DNA from: Betaproteobacteria bacterium
GTDB taxonomy: Bacteria; Pseudomonadota; Gammaproteobacteria; Burkholderiales; Gallionellaceae
DNA: 41,721 nt
Assembly (NCBI GenBank): GCA_021413765.1
Contig: JAIOPT010000118.1
Span: 1-41,721 of the forward strand
Reading direction: 5' to 3'
The notes beneath the pieces were generated by a model that ran no database searches, was not told the origin of the DNA, and saw nothing but the letters and a program-made list of their open reading frames with translations. How positions within the stretch are numbered: the first letter of the stretch is position 1; the number at the start of each line of letters is the position of its first letter. This document shows positions 16,991-26,210 of this stretch, piece after piece. The translations under genes were made by a program, and so were the position numbers.

Positions 16991-18270
16991 TGCGCGGCCC
17001 CAGATAAGTTAATAAGACGATAGCCATCTTTATCGGTATTCCAAGAGAGATAATTTTTATCGCCATTACTAACCAGGAATGGATAATCTGAAGTGCCAGT
17101 GGTGGATGCAATTATTTTGGGGGGTGACCAGAGATTACCCCCATCAATGGAATTTATCAGATATATGCTGGTAGCCATACCATCAAATTCTTTCCAAACA
17201 ATAAAAACGCGTTGGCCTAAACTTAAAACGTGCGGATGTGAGGCTTGAGCCTGAAAGTTTCCAAAATTTAATGGGCGAGAAAAATGCTTGCCTTGATCGG
17301 AAGAGTAGGAATAGAACAACCCGTGGCGTTCAGAAGAGTTGCTGAACCAAACGAAATGATAATTTCCGTCATCAGCTATAGATACAGCTGGACCATGATG
17401 AGGGCAGGCATCCACTTCCCAGTTCTCATAGCTTAGGCGGATAGGCTGAGACTTACCATCAAGCCGCATCATGGCATGGTCGCGTATGTTTTTGCCGAAA
17501 ATATGCCGCCACACGATAATCGGAGTGCCATCCTTATCCATTGCCATCGCCACACGGCAGCATTCGCAGGAATGATCAGCGGCTTTGATGTTGGTATGGA
17601 AAGTTTTGCCTTCATCATCAGATATGGCGTAATAGATCGCCACCCCACTGTATTTTTCCCCATTTTTTTTAGCGATTGAGATATCGCGCTTATCCAGCCA
17701 GACAATGTAAACCTGGCCGCGCTCATTCACACCCATTGCATCGAAGCTGTGGGTTATGGGATCCAGATTGCTATTGACTGTAATTGGTGCGGAAAAGCTC
17801 TTTCCTCCATCTACCGAACGGCTGAAACGGATATTTCCAGCAAAAGGCGTCTCCAGGTTCAGGGTGTAGGAAATGTAAATATTGCCATTGCTCCCCACCA
17901 AAATTTTTGGACGGTTCTCGCCAACTGCGGCCACTAACTCAGATTCTGAATTAACCGGAACTGGCGTACTGAAGGTTTTTCCCTGATCGCCTGACTGACT
18001 CACAATCACATGACCGTCTTTCACGGATGCCTGCCACAGCTTGCCGCTTGCATCGAACGTGGTGGCGACTGCAAGCGACGGGCGGGAAAGTGCAGCTTGC
18101 CATGCCTTTGCCATATCATGAGGCTGAGCGGAGCCATGACCGACGTGGCCTGCTGCCATGCACATCCCATTAACCGCCAAACATGAAATCAACCCGATCC
18201 TACGGCAATTACCAAACAGCCACGCGCACAGGCGCTGGTTCCAGAACTTCACGATAATTGTATTATTCAT
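16987..18270 (-). CDS. Secreted Asp-box beta-propeller (BNR/sialidase-like) with CECC and CPHHG motifs
   Basis: This 427-residue protein starts at ATG 18270. The frame opens further up only with a GTG and unconserved sequence. A hydrophobic export signal (about residues 22-41) is followed by an HVGHG stretch. Five Asp-box motifs (S-x-D-x-G-x-x-F/W) are visible: SGDQGKTF, SVDGGKSF, SDDEGKTF, SSDQGKHF and SIDGGNLW. They are spaced like blades of a propeller. Sialidase catalytic arginines and the FRIP motif are not seen, so it is probably not a sialidase. Unusual features are the CECC cluster at 235-238 and CPHHGP at 289-294, plus Met/His-rich patches, which suggest a bound metal or disulfide site. 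It lies between a TonB receptor (89-base gap) and a thioredoxin-fold protein (4-base overlap). Function unknown. Confidence 0.75.
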   Translation of the reverse strand: MNNTIIVKFWNQRLCAWLFGNCRRIGLISCLAVNGMCMAAGHVGHGSAQPHDMAKAWQAALSRPSLAVATTFDASGKLWQASVKDGHVIVSQSGDQGKTFSTPVPVNSESELVAAVGENRPKILVGSNGNIYISYTLNLETPFAGNIRFSRSVDGGKSFSAPITVNSNLDPITHSFDAMGVNERGQVYIVWLDKRDISIAKKNGEKYSGVAIYYAISDDEGKTFHTNIKAADHSCECCRVAMAMDKDGTPIIVWRHIFGKNIRDHAMMRLDGKSQPIRLSYENWEVDACPHHGPAVSIADDGNYHFVWFSNSSERHGLFYSYSSDQGKHFSRPLNFGNFQAQASHPHVLSLGQRVFIVWKEFDGMATSIYLINSIDGGNLWSPPKIIASTTGTSDYPFLVSNGDKNYLSWNTDKDGYRLINLSGAAQ

Positions 18271-18359
18271 GCAGCAACCCAGGAATCCGGCAACATATAA
18301 CAATCGCTGCACTACGGGATGGGACACGTAATCTATATGAATATCTCACGAACGACTTC

Positions 18360-20699
18360 CTAGAATTTATATTTCAGATTGGCAACAAATGTGCGCTGCG
18401 GGAATGGGTGAAAAAGGGTGTATTTGTAGTTGTTGATATTATCGATTCCCATTGATGCGTTCCAATTTTTGTTTACTTTAAAGTTTGCACGAGCATCAAT
18501 GACTACAAAGCTGTCGAACGCTCCATAAACATTTGAAGTGTTATCAGTATTATCCATTGTTGAGTACTGCTTCCCGCTATAGCGACCCGCCAGGGTATAC
18601 GCCCATTTCATATCCGGGCGGTAAGTCGCGACCAGTGTAGCCCTCCAGTCAGGGACATACGGTGCTCTTTTGCCAGCAGAGATCGTATTTTGAGGAGCTG
18701 GCGCAGCCGGGCTCTTCCAATTGCTATTTGCAAGAATCGTGGAGTCAACGTACGTCACACTGCCGGAAAGTTCCAAACCATGCATGAATGCATTGTCTTT
18801 TTGCATTGCAAGCTCTATGCCCTGATTACGAATCTTGTCTACGTTCATCGTAAAGGTGAAGGGAATGCCACTACCGGAAACGAGGGGACTGGTCTGGGAA
18901 ATTATTGCATTGGAAACTTCCTCACGAAACAGTGAAACCCTGAACTTCCCATCCTGTAATGCTCGCTCAAATACCAACTCATCAGACAATACTTTTTCCG
19001 GCCGTAAATTGGGATTGGGTATGGTAACCGTTGGCCCTGTGTTAACACTCTGGAAAAGCTCGGAAACTGTCGGATAGCGGTATGCCTGTCCAAATGAGTT
19101 GGTTATAACCCAGTCTGCAGAAGCTACCCAAGAAAGCGAAGCCTTAGGAGAAAAATTTGTAGATGTCACCTTAGGCTGGAAAACTTCGGTTGCCCCATTA
19201 AGGTTATAGCCATCGTATGCTTTCCAATTTTCATAACGCCCCCCCAAAGTTGCCTTGAGCGCCGGTAAAATTTTCCAGACATCCTGAACCCACAGCGCAT
19301 TAGTCTGGGTTTTACCGCGACTGATAGTGAATGGAGTATTGAAGCTATTGGGGATAGTCCAGTTGAACGTGTTAAAGACTGGATTATCCAGACTGTATTG
19401 ATCGTTGTGAATACCAGAGCTAATTTCATGATTGCCACCTGGTCGCCATATCCCCTTCAGATCAACAGACGACCAACCGGTACCATCCATCAAAGAAGTT
19501 TTGCCTGTAGTCGAGACGGTCGTTAGAGTACCCACCCCGGATGGTGTACTCTGTTTATCCCTGCTTATCCTGTAATCAGTTACAACCGCCTCCCAGTCGA
19601 ATATCCCTTTGGTGTCAGACTTCAAAGCAAGGCTTTGCATCGTGTGTTCCTGGATCAGGTCATAAATGCTCGATGCAAATCCGGCTACTCCACCAAAGGT
19701 AGCTTGACCGATGGTTGCTGGTGCCGTGCTGGTCAGATACGTCTGTACATTGGACTGGGCATTATTACGCCAATAACCGAAGGTGTAAGTTGCTCGTAGC
19801 GCAGGTGTCAGGTCGTAAGCGACTTTGACTTTTGCGTTATCCATCTGCGTATGCAGCAGCCCACCTGCCCCCAATACATCGGCGAACAAACCTATTTTAT
19901 TATTTGCGGTAATCCGGCCTGTGGTATTTGCCGGAGCGACTGGTTCAGCGGCTGCTTGTCCCTGAGTGATATAGGTTAGCGGCTGGCTATTACTATCCAT
20001 ATGATTGGCACTGATCCACCAAGACAAATTACCAGATCGATTTCCAAAAGTGGCAGCAGTCTGGCTGGTGCGGTAAGTATCGCTGGTGTTGTATTGCTGA
20101 AAATTCTGAAAAGCCATAGTCTGGCTGATCGAACCTTCAAATTTGTCCGGCATACGGGTTGTAATTTGCATCACTGCACCCATTGAGTTTCCGGGATACG
20201 CCGCGGCAAATGGACCGTACATAATGTCTATACGTTGAATTTCTTCTGGAGCCACCATCCCCCAGCGGGGAGCACCAATAGTATTGTTATTTGCAATAAG
20301 TGCTGATAGCAGGACATCATCTGCATATACCAGACTTCGCGCGCTGGAATTGACTCCCCATGTACGCGTCGCCATTACCGGCTGTGTATCACCATAGTTG
20401 CGCTTGCGCACAAAAATGCTGGGCATATATTTGACAGCATCCTCAGTATCAACAATATTAACCGTATCAGCGATTTTTTTAGCTGTCGTGCTTTCGGTTG
20501 TCTGCGGCAATTTATATTTCTTTACTATCGGCGGTGTAGCTCCTGTGCCACCCGGATCAGCAGTTACTGTTATCTCGGGCAACTGTTCACTAACCGTATC
20601 TTCGGTGGGAATGGCATGGCTGGCTTGGACAGTCTGATTGACAGCCATAAACAACAAACTCAGGGTAATAAAACCGGCTTTATTACTGCGTGCTTCCAT
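18360..20699 (-). CDS. TonB-dependent outer-membrane receptor
   Basis: This 779-residue receptor has a signal peptide ending around residue 26 and a TonB-box-like LPEITVTA stretch near 40-47. A plug domain follows (SIFVRKRNYGDTQPVMATR, EEIQRIDIMYGPFAAAYPGNSMGAVMQITT), then a 22-strand-type barrel ending in aromatic-Phe (LKYKF). The barrel includes the usual NLRPEK near the TonB C-terminal boxes. The plug motif RTWGVNSSARSLVYADDVLL differs from siderophore receptors I know, and the substrate is unknown. It heads the operon with the beta-propeller and the thioredoxin-fold gene. A palindrome about 70 bases upstream (20766-20782) is a candidate operator. It could import a metal chelate whose handling needs the two downstream periplasmic proteins (inference). 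Confidence 0.9.
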   Translation of the reverse strand: MEARSNKAGFITLSLLFMAVNQTVQASHAIPTEDTVSEQLPEITVTADPGGTGATPPIVKKYKLPQTTESTTAKKIADTVNIVDTEDAVKYMPSIFVRKRNYGDTQPVMATRTWGVNSSARSLVYADDVLLSALIANNNTIGAPRWGMVAPEEIQRIDIMYGPFAAAYPGNSMGAVMQITTRMPDKFEGSISQTMAFQNFQQYNTSDTYRTSQTAATFGNRSGNLSWWISANHMDSNSQPLTYITQGQAAAEPVAPANTTGRITANNKIGLFADVLGAGGLLHTQMDNAKVKVAYDLTPALRATYTFGYWRNNAQSNVQTYLTSTAPATIGQATFGGVAGFASSIYDLIQEHTMQSLALKSDTKGIFDWEAVVTDYRISRDKQSTPSGVGTLTTVSTTGKTSLMDGTGWSSVDLKGIWRPGGNHEISSGIHNDQYSLDNPVFNTFNWTIPNSFNTPFTISRGKTQTNALWVQDVWKILPALKATLGGRYENWKAYDGYNLNGATEVFQPKVTSTNFSPKASLSWVASADWVITNSFGQAYRYPTVSELFQSVNTGPTVTIPNPNLRPEKVLSDELVFERALQDGKFRVSLFREEVSNAIISQTSPLVSGSGIPFTFTMNVDKIRNQGIELAMQKDNAFMHGLELSGSVTYVDSTILANSNWKSPAAPAPQNTISAGKRAPYVPDWRATLVATYRPDMKWAYTLAGRYSGKQYSTMDNTDNTSNVYGAFDSFVVIDARANFKVNKNWNASMGIDNINNYKYTLFHPFPQRTFVANLKYKF

Positions 20700-20765
20700 A
20701 CTCTTCCCCTGAAATAATTATTTTTTGAATTAAGTAATTATAGGGGGCAGGCAGGAATATGAGAA

Positions 20766-20782
20766 TGCGACAAATTGTCGCA
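20766..20782. promoter_or_regulatory. 17-bp perfect palindrome between two TonB receptor genes
   Basis: TGCGACAAATTGTCGCA is an exact dyad (8 bases, central A, 8 bases). It lies 67 bases upstream of the second receptor's ATG and 60 bases past the end of the ZnuD-like gene. Its symmetry is like a homodimeric repressor site, but I cannot match it to a known regulator. It could also fold as a weak terminator for the upstream gene (6-bp stem, AATTT loop on the minus strand), although no T-run follows. Confidence 0.5.
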
Positions 20783-20842
20783 CCCTTGTTAGATACGGCA
20801 TCATCACATGCATGCCGTCGAATGAATCACGTTATATAAAAC

Positions 20843-23356
20843 TCAAAAATTGGCACGTACGCCCATAAGAAAGCCGCGGCCCGGTAGCGGGGCGATTTCC
20901 TTCAGGAACGAGGTATGCGCTCGTGCTTCCTGGTTGAAAATATTATTGCCCTTTATGTATGCATCCCAGTTAACTGCATGCGACTTAAAGCGATAGTTCA
21001 ACGCGGTGTTGGTCAGCGTGTAGCCATCGGTGGGTAGTTCGTTCGCTGCAACTCGATCCTGCCTGAAAGAATGAGAAACGTCGAGCCTTGCACTGAACTT
21101 ACCAAGTTGGTAGTCAAGGCCCGCGCCAAGACGCATTGGAGAAATGCGCGGCAATGATTCGCCCGTGTCACTGTTTTTCGCCCGCACATAGTCGCCGCGC
21201 AGGTTGAGATCGAGATTACCATTTTTCTCATATACCTGGAATTTTCCTTCCGTCTCAAAACCATGAAACTCAGCTTTCACCGCACGAAATAGCGCCTCCG
21301 TCAGTCCCTCCTGCTCCTGACCGCTTTTGATCAACGCAATATAGTTCTGGAAGCGTGAGTAGAAGCCGCTGATACTTGCTGAATGCAGACCCGAACGCCA
21401 GCGGAGTTGTACATCAGCACTGTCCGATTTCTCTTTCGAAAGCGTTGCATCACCCACCTCGAATTGACCAGTTGCCACATGTCTGCCATTCGCAAATAGT
21501 TCGGCGTATGTTGGCACACGCTCGGTGTGCGAAAGGTTTGCAGCAAGGCCAATGTTCTGATTGAAAGTGTAGAGCATGCCTAAGGCGCCGCTACTGGCTG
21601 AAAATTTGCGTGTCTCGGCAGGGCCAAAGCGCGTCGTTGTTGGGCTATCCCCGGCCGATTCTACTGTTGTATGTTCGTTACGGCCCCCTGCGGTAAGCTT
21701 GATGTCGCCGAATACGGCTTCTTCATAAATAAAAAGTGCCTTGGCGTCGGTATTGACTTTCGGCAGGAATGCTTCATTGCCGAGCGCCGCAAAATCAACA
21801 TTTGAAATCTGAACTCCGAAGGCGCCGGTGAATGGTCCCAGCTTGGCATGAGTTGCGTCTATCCGCGATTCATACCCCTTGTTTTTGAATGTGGTTGCAA
21901 CTACACCATTCTCCAGCTCATTGTGTAGATAGTCGGTATAGCCATATTTGAATTTCACCCCCTGAACGAACGTGCCGAGCTCGCGCACTTCTCCAGCCAC
22001 GCCTAACCGTTTGCTGTTCATGTCTACGCGCACGTCCGGTTCCGCCACGGTACCGTAATTCGCTTTAAAGTCGCTATATGAAAGGCCGAGATACCCCTTG
22101 TCCAACGTAAGAGAGGCACCCACTGCGCCGCTATCGCTGTTCGATGAACTGTTGATCAGGCGTCCATGAGGCTGTTCGATTGCAGGGCCATCCAGAGCAC
22201 GCTGTCGGTCTGAATGCGCAAAACCGGGGATACGAAGGTCGTCAGTTCGGCGCGAAGCGATGTCAGCGTGGAGTGCGACCAAGCCATTACCGGCTTCCAG
22301 CACAGCTGCACCGCTGCGCTCGTTGGCGGCACCGCCAATCCGTGGTTCAACACGACCTGTGAAGCCTTCGATAGACGATAGGGGAATGCGGTTGTCGAGC
22401 GTGTTCACTACACCTCCAACTGCAGCACCTCCATACATCAGGGCTGCAGGGCCACGCACCACTTCAATTCGATCTACCACCAATGGGTCTACGGTCGTAG
22501 CATGGTCTGGGCTCAAAGCCGAAACATCGAGTATGCCAACACCGTTCTGCATTATCCGTACGCGATCACCATCGAGGCCGCGGATTACGGGACGACTCGC
22601 GTTCGGGCCAAAGTAGGTAGAGCTTACGCCCGGAAGCTTGGAAAGCGTTTCACCTAACGTACTCTCTTGTCGAAACGATAAATCTCTTCCGCTTAGCACA
22701 GAAACCGGGGATACGAGCTCAAACAGGGCACTTCCCAACGGGTTGGCGGTAACAACAATCTGCGGCAATAAAACTGCTTCACTTGCTGCTTGCTCGGTAT
22801 CCATAACCTGCGGCGGCCGAATGACGGCAGGAGTGACTGCGGCCGGGGCGGCTACGATGACCGGCGGCGGAATGATCGGTTTCGCAATGGCAAAGTTGGT
22901 GGCTGGCATCGGCGCAGCTTCGTGCTTGCCATCATTCCCTGGCTTCTTCATCTCGTCTTGCTCCAGGCTCAGTCGCCTGGATTGGAACTGTTTGCCTTTA
23001 GCGTTAAGTTGCGCAGCACCTAATAGCACTTTGATAGTTTTATCCACGCCTTGGCCCACTCTTACTTCCTGTTCAAATACGCGAGCACTAAAAGCATCAA
23101 CTTTCTTTTGAACTTTCAACTTTAACTTGCCAGCAGGAACAGATAAATTCGATGGACATTTGCCCTTAAATTTTTCATTGATAAACACTTCGGCACCCAG
23201 ATCCTCATCTTTGCAAATAACACTCAGCATGGAACCAGCCGCGTGTGCATTAGAGGATGCCGCGAATGCCAAGAATAGCAGGGGTATTAAGTAAACTGAT
23301 TTCCTGGTCGCGGCATAAGTAAATAGCGCCGCGCAGAATAGGACGTGCTTAAACAT
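20843..23356 (-). CDS. ZnuD-like TonB-dependent receptor with N-terminal PEGA domain
   Basis: This 837-residue protein has a GGAG ribosome site eight bases before ATG 23356. A signal peptide occupies about residues 20-40. Residues 42-112 look like a PEGA domain (CKDEDLGAEVFINEKFKGKCPSNLSVPAGKLKLKV), followed by a Pro/Ala-rich linker (about 145-190). The TonB box LPQIVVTAN is at 198-206. The plug contains STYFGPNASRPVIRGLDGDRVRIMQNGVG and SALSPDHATTVDPLVVDRIEVVRGPAALMYGG, which is the ZnuD-type zinc/metal receptor signature. A His-containing loop (HSDRQRALDGPAIEQPHG) follows the plug, where ZnuD binds zinc. The barrel ends in F. The upstream DUF2946 gene (50-base gap) fits metal uptake. The PEGA-linker extension is unusual and may reach into the periplasm toward TonB or peptidoglycan. 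Confidence 0.85.
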   Translation of the reverse strand: MFKHVLFCAALFTYAATRKSVYLIPLLFLAFAASSNAHAAGSMLSVICKDEDLGAEVFINEKFKGKCPSNLSVPAGKLKLKVQKKVDAFSARVFEQEVRVGQGVDKTIKVLLGAAQLNAKGKQFQSRRLSLEQDEMKKPGNDGKHEAAPMPATNFAIAKPIIPPPVIVAAPAAVTPAVIRPPQVMDTEQAASEAVLLPQIVVTANPLGSALFELVSPVSVLSGRDLSFRQESTLGETLSKLPGVSSTYFGPNASRPVIRGLDGDRVRIMQNGVGILDVSALSPDHATTVDPLVVDRIEVVRGPAALMYGGAAVGGVVNTLDNRIPLSSIEGFTGRVEPRIGGAANERSGAAVLEAGNGLVALHADIASRRTDDLRIPGFAHSDRQRALDGPAIEQPHGRLINSSSNSDSGAVGASLTLDKGYLGLSYSDFKANYGTVAEPDVRVDMNSKRLGVAGEVRELGTFVQGVKFKYGYTDYLHNELENGVVATTFKNKGYESRIDATHAKLGPFTGAFGVQISNVDFAALGNEAFLPKVNTDAKALFIYEEAVFGDIKLTAGGRNEHTTVESAGDSPTTTRFGPAETRKFSASSGALGMLYTFNQNIGLAANLSHTERVPTYAELFANGRHVATGQFEVGDATLSKEKSDSADVQLRWRSGLHSASISGFYSRFQNYIALIKSGQEQEGLTEALFRAVKAEFHGFETEGKFQVYEKNGNLDLNLRGDYVRAKNSDTGESLPRISPMRLGAGLDYQLGKFSARLDVSHSFRQDRVAANELPTDGYTLTNTALNYRFKSHAVNWDAYIKGNNIFNQEARAHTSFLKEIAPLPGRGFLMGVRANF

Positions 23357-23406
23357 TGCAATTCTCCAAAAGCGAATGACATAACCCCGCGTTAGACGGG
23401 GCGGTC

Positions 23407-23742
23407 TTATGCAGTTTCTTGGAGAAAACCGGGCGGGCCGCGCGCAATGGCGATAAGGAGTTGGTTGGAACGGAATGTAATGGTGTTAAACCGTACCGTT
23501 CCGCTCGGAATAGCAATAACTGAGAAGGAATGGGAAGAGCTGCCAAGTACACCGCCAAGCTGTGTGTAAGCCGCACAATATCCGCAGGCCGATGAATGCG
23601 GTATGTGCTTGTCATGCTGCTGATCATGCTGCTGACCATGTTCCACAAGAGCATGGCGCAGAGCATGCATAGCTCCACCTTGCTGGGCTAAAAGCAGCAA
23701 CAAGGTAAGCAGCAGCGAGAAAAGGGCGCGGGAAAATTGCAT
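23407..23742 (-). CDS. DUF2946-like small His/Cys-rich exported protein
   Basis: This 111-residue protein starts at ATG 23742, with TAGGA immediately upstream. The frame continues to 23829 but lacks a ribosome site. It has a strong signal or anchor helix (SRALFSLLLTLLLLLAQQ), then a histidine-rich stretch (HALRHALVEHGQQHDQQHDKHIPHSS), a CGYC pair and the C-terminal ARGPP motif. This is the DUF2946 pattern, often beside TonB receptors for zinc or copper. It is probably a periplasmic metal-binding accessory of the ZnuD-like receptor 50 bases downstream. A ZnuD-linked role is inferred from neighbourhood only. Confidence 0.7.
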   Translation of the reverse strand: MQFSRALFSLLLTLLLLLAQQGGAMHALRHALVEHGQQHDQQHDKHIPHSSACGYCAAYTQLGGVLGSSSHSFSVIAIPSGTVRFNTITFRSNQLLIAIARGPPGFLQETA

Positions 23743-24178
23743 GATCCTACCAACCTTAACAAAGATTGAAAGATGGTGCAAGGTGCGGGGGAATTCTGTG
23801 GCGTAATGAAACGTTGTTTCTGATAGCACGAAAAAATCGCTATGTGATGTAAATAAGCAGATTGCATATTTAGTTTAGGCTTTAGGAAAATTCTAAATAT
23901 TTATGTCGATGTGCCGAAATAATATGTCACCTGACTCCGGTTGCTAAAATTTAGCCTCAGTTAAGAGAAGCGCAGTTAAAGGGTATGCAGTTAAAGGGTA
24001 TAACAATTGGAGGATGTAGCTAATATCTGGAAATCAGGGAGGAGCACAAACGACTGTAATTCGAAGCAGAAAGCGATGATAATAAATTCCCAATATGGGT
24101 GATGCTACTTGAACAATATCTAGATATTTGCGACTTCAGCCATTGCGACTATAATTGGCAATAATAAACTCACTTCCA
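23743..24178. other. Divergent intergenic region with 15-bp tandem repeat
   Basis: These 436 bases separate the DUF2946/ZnuD-like operon (minus) and mlaA (plus) and must hold both promoters. I see the 15-base tandem repeat at 23972-24001, an inverted repeat TTTAG-N7-CTAAA near 23880-23900, and GAAAC-GTT-GTTTC near 23809-23821. None can be assigned to a regulator; a clear Zur consensus is not visible. Confidence 0.45.
23972..24001. repeat. 15-bp tandem direct repeat (x2)
   Basis: GCAGTTAAAGGGTAT occurs twice without a gap (23972-23986 and 23987-24001). A partial third unit, CAGTTAA, stands just upstream. It lies about 180 bases before mlaA. It may be a slippage product or a small regulator-binding array. 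Confidence 0.85.
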
Positions 24179-25129
24179 ATGAACTTCATGCCCTCAACTA
24201 GAATTTATTTATTGCTTGTCAGCCTTACATTAGGCGGCTGCGCTTCAACTCAGCGGGAAAAAAATCCGCAAGATCCGCTGGAACCGTTTAACCGGGGTGT
24301 GTATAAATTTAACGATGCGGTGGACAAGGCTATATTAAAACCTGTAGCGAAGGGCTACAACACCGTAATACCAGAGCCAGGGAAAATTATGGTGAGAAAT
24401 TTTTTCTCGAATCTGGATGATATTATCGTCACCATAAACGACTTGTTGCAATTAAAATTTGCACAGGCTGCGTCTGACGGCACACGCGTATTATTCAACT
24501 CAACGTTTGGCGTTTTAGGTTTGATTAACATTACCGATCGGCTTGAGAAGCACAATGAAGACTTCGGTCAAACTTTGGGTTACTGGGGCGTTAGCAGTGG
24601 GCCTTACGTCGTCCTCCCATTCTTTGGCCCCAGAACTGTTCGCGACAGCGTTGGCTTGTATGTCGATAGCTACGCCAGTCCCATTCGCTTAATTCCAAAT
24701 ATACCCACACGCAACGAAATGTATGTAACACGGACGATCAGTCTCCGTGCCGGGCTACTGGACCAGGAAAATATATTGGATGAAGCGGCAATTGACCGTT
24801 ATGCCTTTATTCGTGATGCCTATTTGCAACAACGTCAAAGCTTAGTGTATGACGGTAATCCGCCGCGTGAAAAATTCGATGACGAAGAAAATAACGATCT
24901 GCCGAATAAAACTTCAATCGAAGATAAAATTGAAAATACACAGCCAACAGTAGTTGGCACACCTGTTCCCTCGCACAGCATAGAACAACCAACAACACTG
25001 CAGGCATCAAATGACCCTGCGTCTAGTCTGCAGCCGACAGCAAATGTACTTACTACTGACACCTCTTTTAATCCGTACCGGATGGAACAGTACATGCCGA
25101 CTACAGCAGTAAATCCGGAGACAAATTAA
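24179..25129 (+). CDS. mlaA: MlaA (VacJ) phospholipid-retrograde-transport lipoprotein
   Basis: This 316-residue protein starts at ATG 24179. Another in-frame ATG is at 24188, and a TTG further up is less likely. The lipobox LGGC gives lipidated Cys21. The VacJ domain (about 35-225) shows DPLEPFNRGVYKFNDAVDKAILKPVAKGY, RNFFSNLDDIIVTINDLLQ, EDFGQTLGYWGVSSGPYVVLPFFGP and the RDSVG motif. MlaA sits in the outer membrane with porins and removes surface-exposed phospholipids. Residues beyond about 240 are a Thr/Pro/Asn-rich tail not needed by the family, and its composition is unlike the domain. It stands alone rather than with mlaFEDCB. Confidence 0.93.
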   Translation: MNFMPSTRIYLLLVSLTLGGCASTQREKNPQDPLEPFNRGVYKFNDAVDKAILKPVAKGYNTVIPEPGKIMVRNFFSNLDDIIVTINDLLQLKFAQAASDGTRVLFNSTFGVLGLINITDRLEKHNEDFGQTLGYWGVSSGPYVVLPFFGPRTVRDSVGLYVDSYASPIRLIPNIPTRNEMYVTRTISLRAGLLDQENILDEAAIDRYAFIRDAYLQQRQSLVYDGNPPREKFDDEENNDLPNKTSIEDKIENTQPTVVGTPVPSHSIEQPTTLQASNDPASSLQPTANVLTTDTSFNPYRMEQYMPTTAVNPETN

Positions 25130-25268
25130 TCAATAATTCTGGAGCTGATCAAAATTCAATCTTGTTAAATCAAAAAAACTGCTGCATATAGATTGCATCT
25201 TCACTCACCTTTCTTTTTTCGCAAGATAAAATTTTATTAGCCAGTTCTAACGGAAAATCACAGTTAAC

Positions 25269-26144
25269 CTAACGCCCTTTGTGTAACGCCTCAATGCGTT
25301 CATCAAGAGATGGGTGGGTACTGAATAACTTGGCAAAACCACCTCCGCCCGCAATACCAAACGCTGCCATCTGCTCGGGCAGAGTAGCCTGTTCGTGATT
25401 AATCTTCAGCTTCTCCAAAGCAGCGATCATCTTATTGCTTCCAGCCAAGTTTGCACCACCTGCATCGGCACGAAATTCGCGCTGGCGCGAAAACCACATA
25501 ACGATCATACTGGCCAAGATGCCCAGTAACATTTGTGCGATGATGCTAGTGACCCAGAAAGCTGGACCATTTTCACGTTCAGTCTTGAACACAAAACGAT
25601 CCACTAGATGGCCAATTATTCTGGAGAAAAAGATTACAAAAGTGTTGACTACGCCCTGCATAAGCGCAAGCGTTATCATGTCACCATTGGCAACGTGGCT
25701 GATCTCGTGCGCTAGCACAGCTTCCGCCTCATCCCGACTCATGTTATGCAGCAATCCGGTACTTACTGCCACTAGTGCGTTGTTGCGGTTCCAGCCGGTA
25801 GCAAAAGCATTTACGTCTGGTGCTTCGTAGATAGCTACTTCAGGAATGCCGATTCCCACAGCCTGCGCCTGTTTACGCACAGTTTCCATCAGCCAGAGCT
25901 CAGTTGGATCAATCGGGTTAGTAACAACCTGTGCACCAACCATCCGTTTGGCCGACCATTTGGACAGGAACAACGAGATTAACGAACCAGCAAAACCCAT
26001 CACCGCCGACATGACCAAGAGAGCGTTGAAATTGATACCACCACTTTCATTCAGTATTCTGTCAACGCCAAGCAAGCGCAACGTGATACTGATGACGAAA
26101 AGCACAGCCAAATTGGTCAGGATAAACAGAAAAATTCGCTTCAT
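25269..26144 (-). CDS. htpX: HtpX heat-shock membrane protease
   Basis: This 291-residue M48-family zinc protease of the inner membrane has two N-terminal membrane segments (about 5-25 and 40-60), the zinc motif HEISH at 146-150 and two more membrane helices (about 160-215). The third ligand Glu lies in [12 protein letters not shown] (HtpX type), and the C-terminal [13 protein letters not shown] is the family signature. GAGAGG lies upstream of ATG 26144. A sigma-32-like promoter at 26211-26238 supports heat-shock control. It degrades damaged membrane proteins. It is convergent with mlaA. Confidence 0.96.
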   Translation of the reverse strand: MKRIFLFILTNLAVLFVISITLRLLGVDRILNESGGINFNALLVMSAVMGFAGSLISLFLSKWSAKRMVGAQVVTNPIDPTELWLMETVRKQAQAVGIGIPEVAIYEAPDVNAFATGWNRNNALVAVSTGLLHNMSRDEAEAVLAHEISHVANGDMITLALMQGVVNTFVIFFSRIIGHLVDRFVFKTERENGPAFWVTSIIAQMLLGILASMIVMWFSRQREFRADAGGANLAGSNKMIAALEKLKINHEQATLPEQMAAFGIAGGGGFAKLFSTHPSLDERIEALHKGR

Positions 26145-26210
26145 ATGGATGCCTCTCTTGAACTGAAAATGTGGGATGCAACTTATAATCTTTGCATATT
26201 GTGGTGCTTA

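Noticed and set aside
16987-18270. Annotation of the beta-propeller as a sialidase
   Set aside because: Asp boxes are structural and widespread. No FRIP motif or arginine triad could be seen, so sialidase activity is not supported.
22638-23111. 157-residue plus-strand frame inside the ZnuD-like receptor
   Set aside because: It is a shadow of the Pro/Ala-rich linker on the opposite strand, with no ribosome site or motif.
23809-23821. GAAAC-GTT-GTTTC dyad as a Zur box for the ZnuD-like operon
   Set aside because: It does not match the Zur consensus (ATAAC-type half sites), and the spacing differs.
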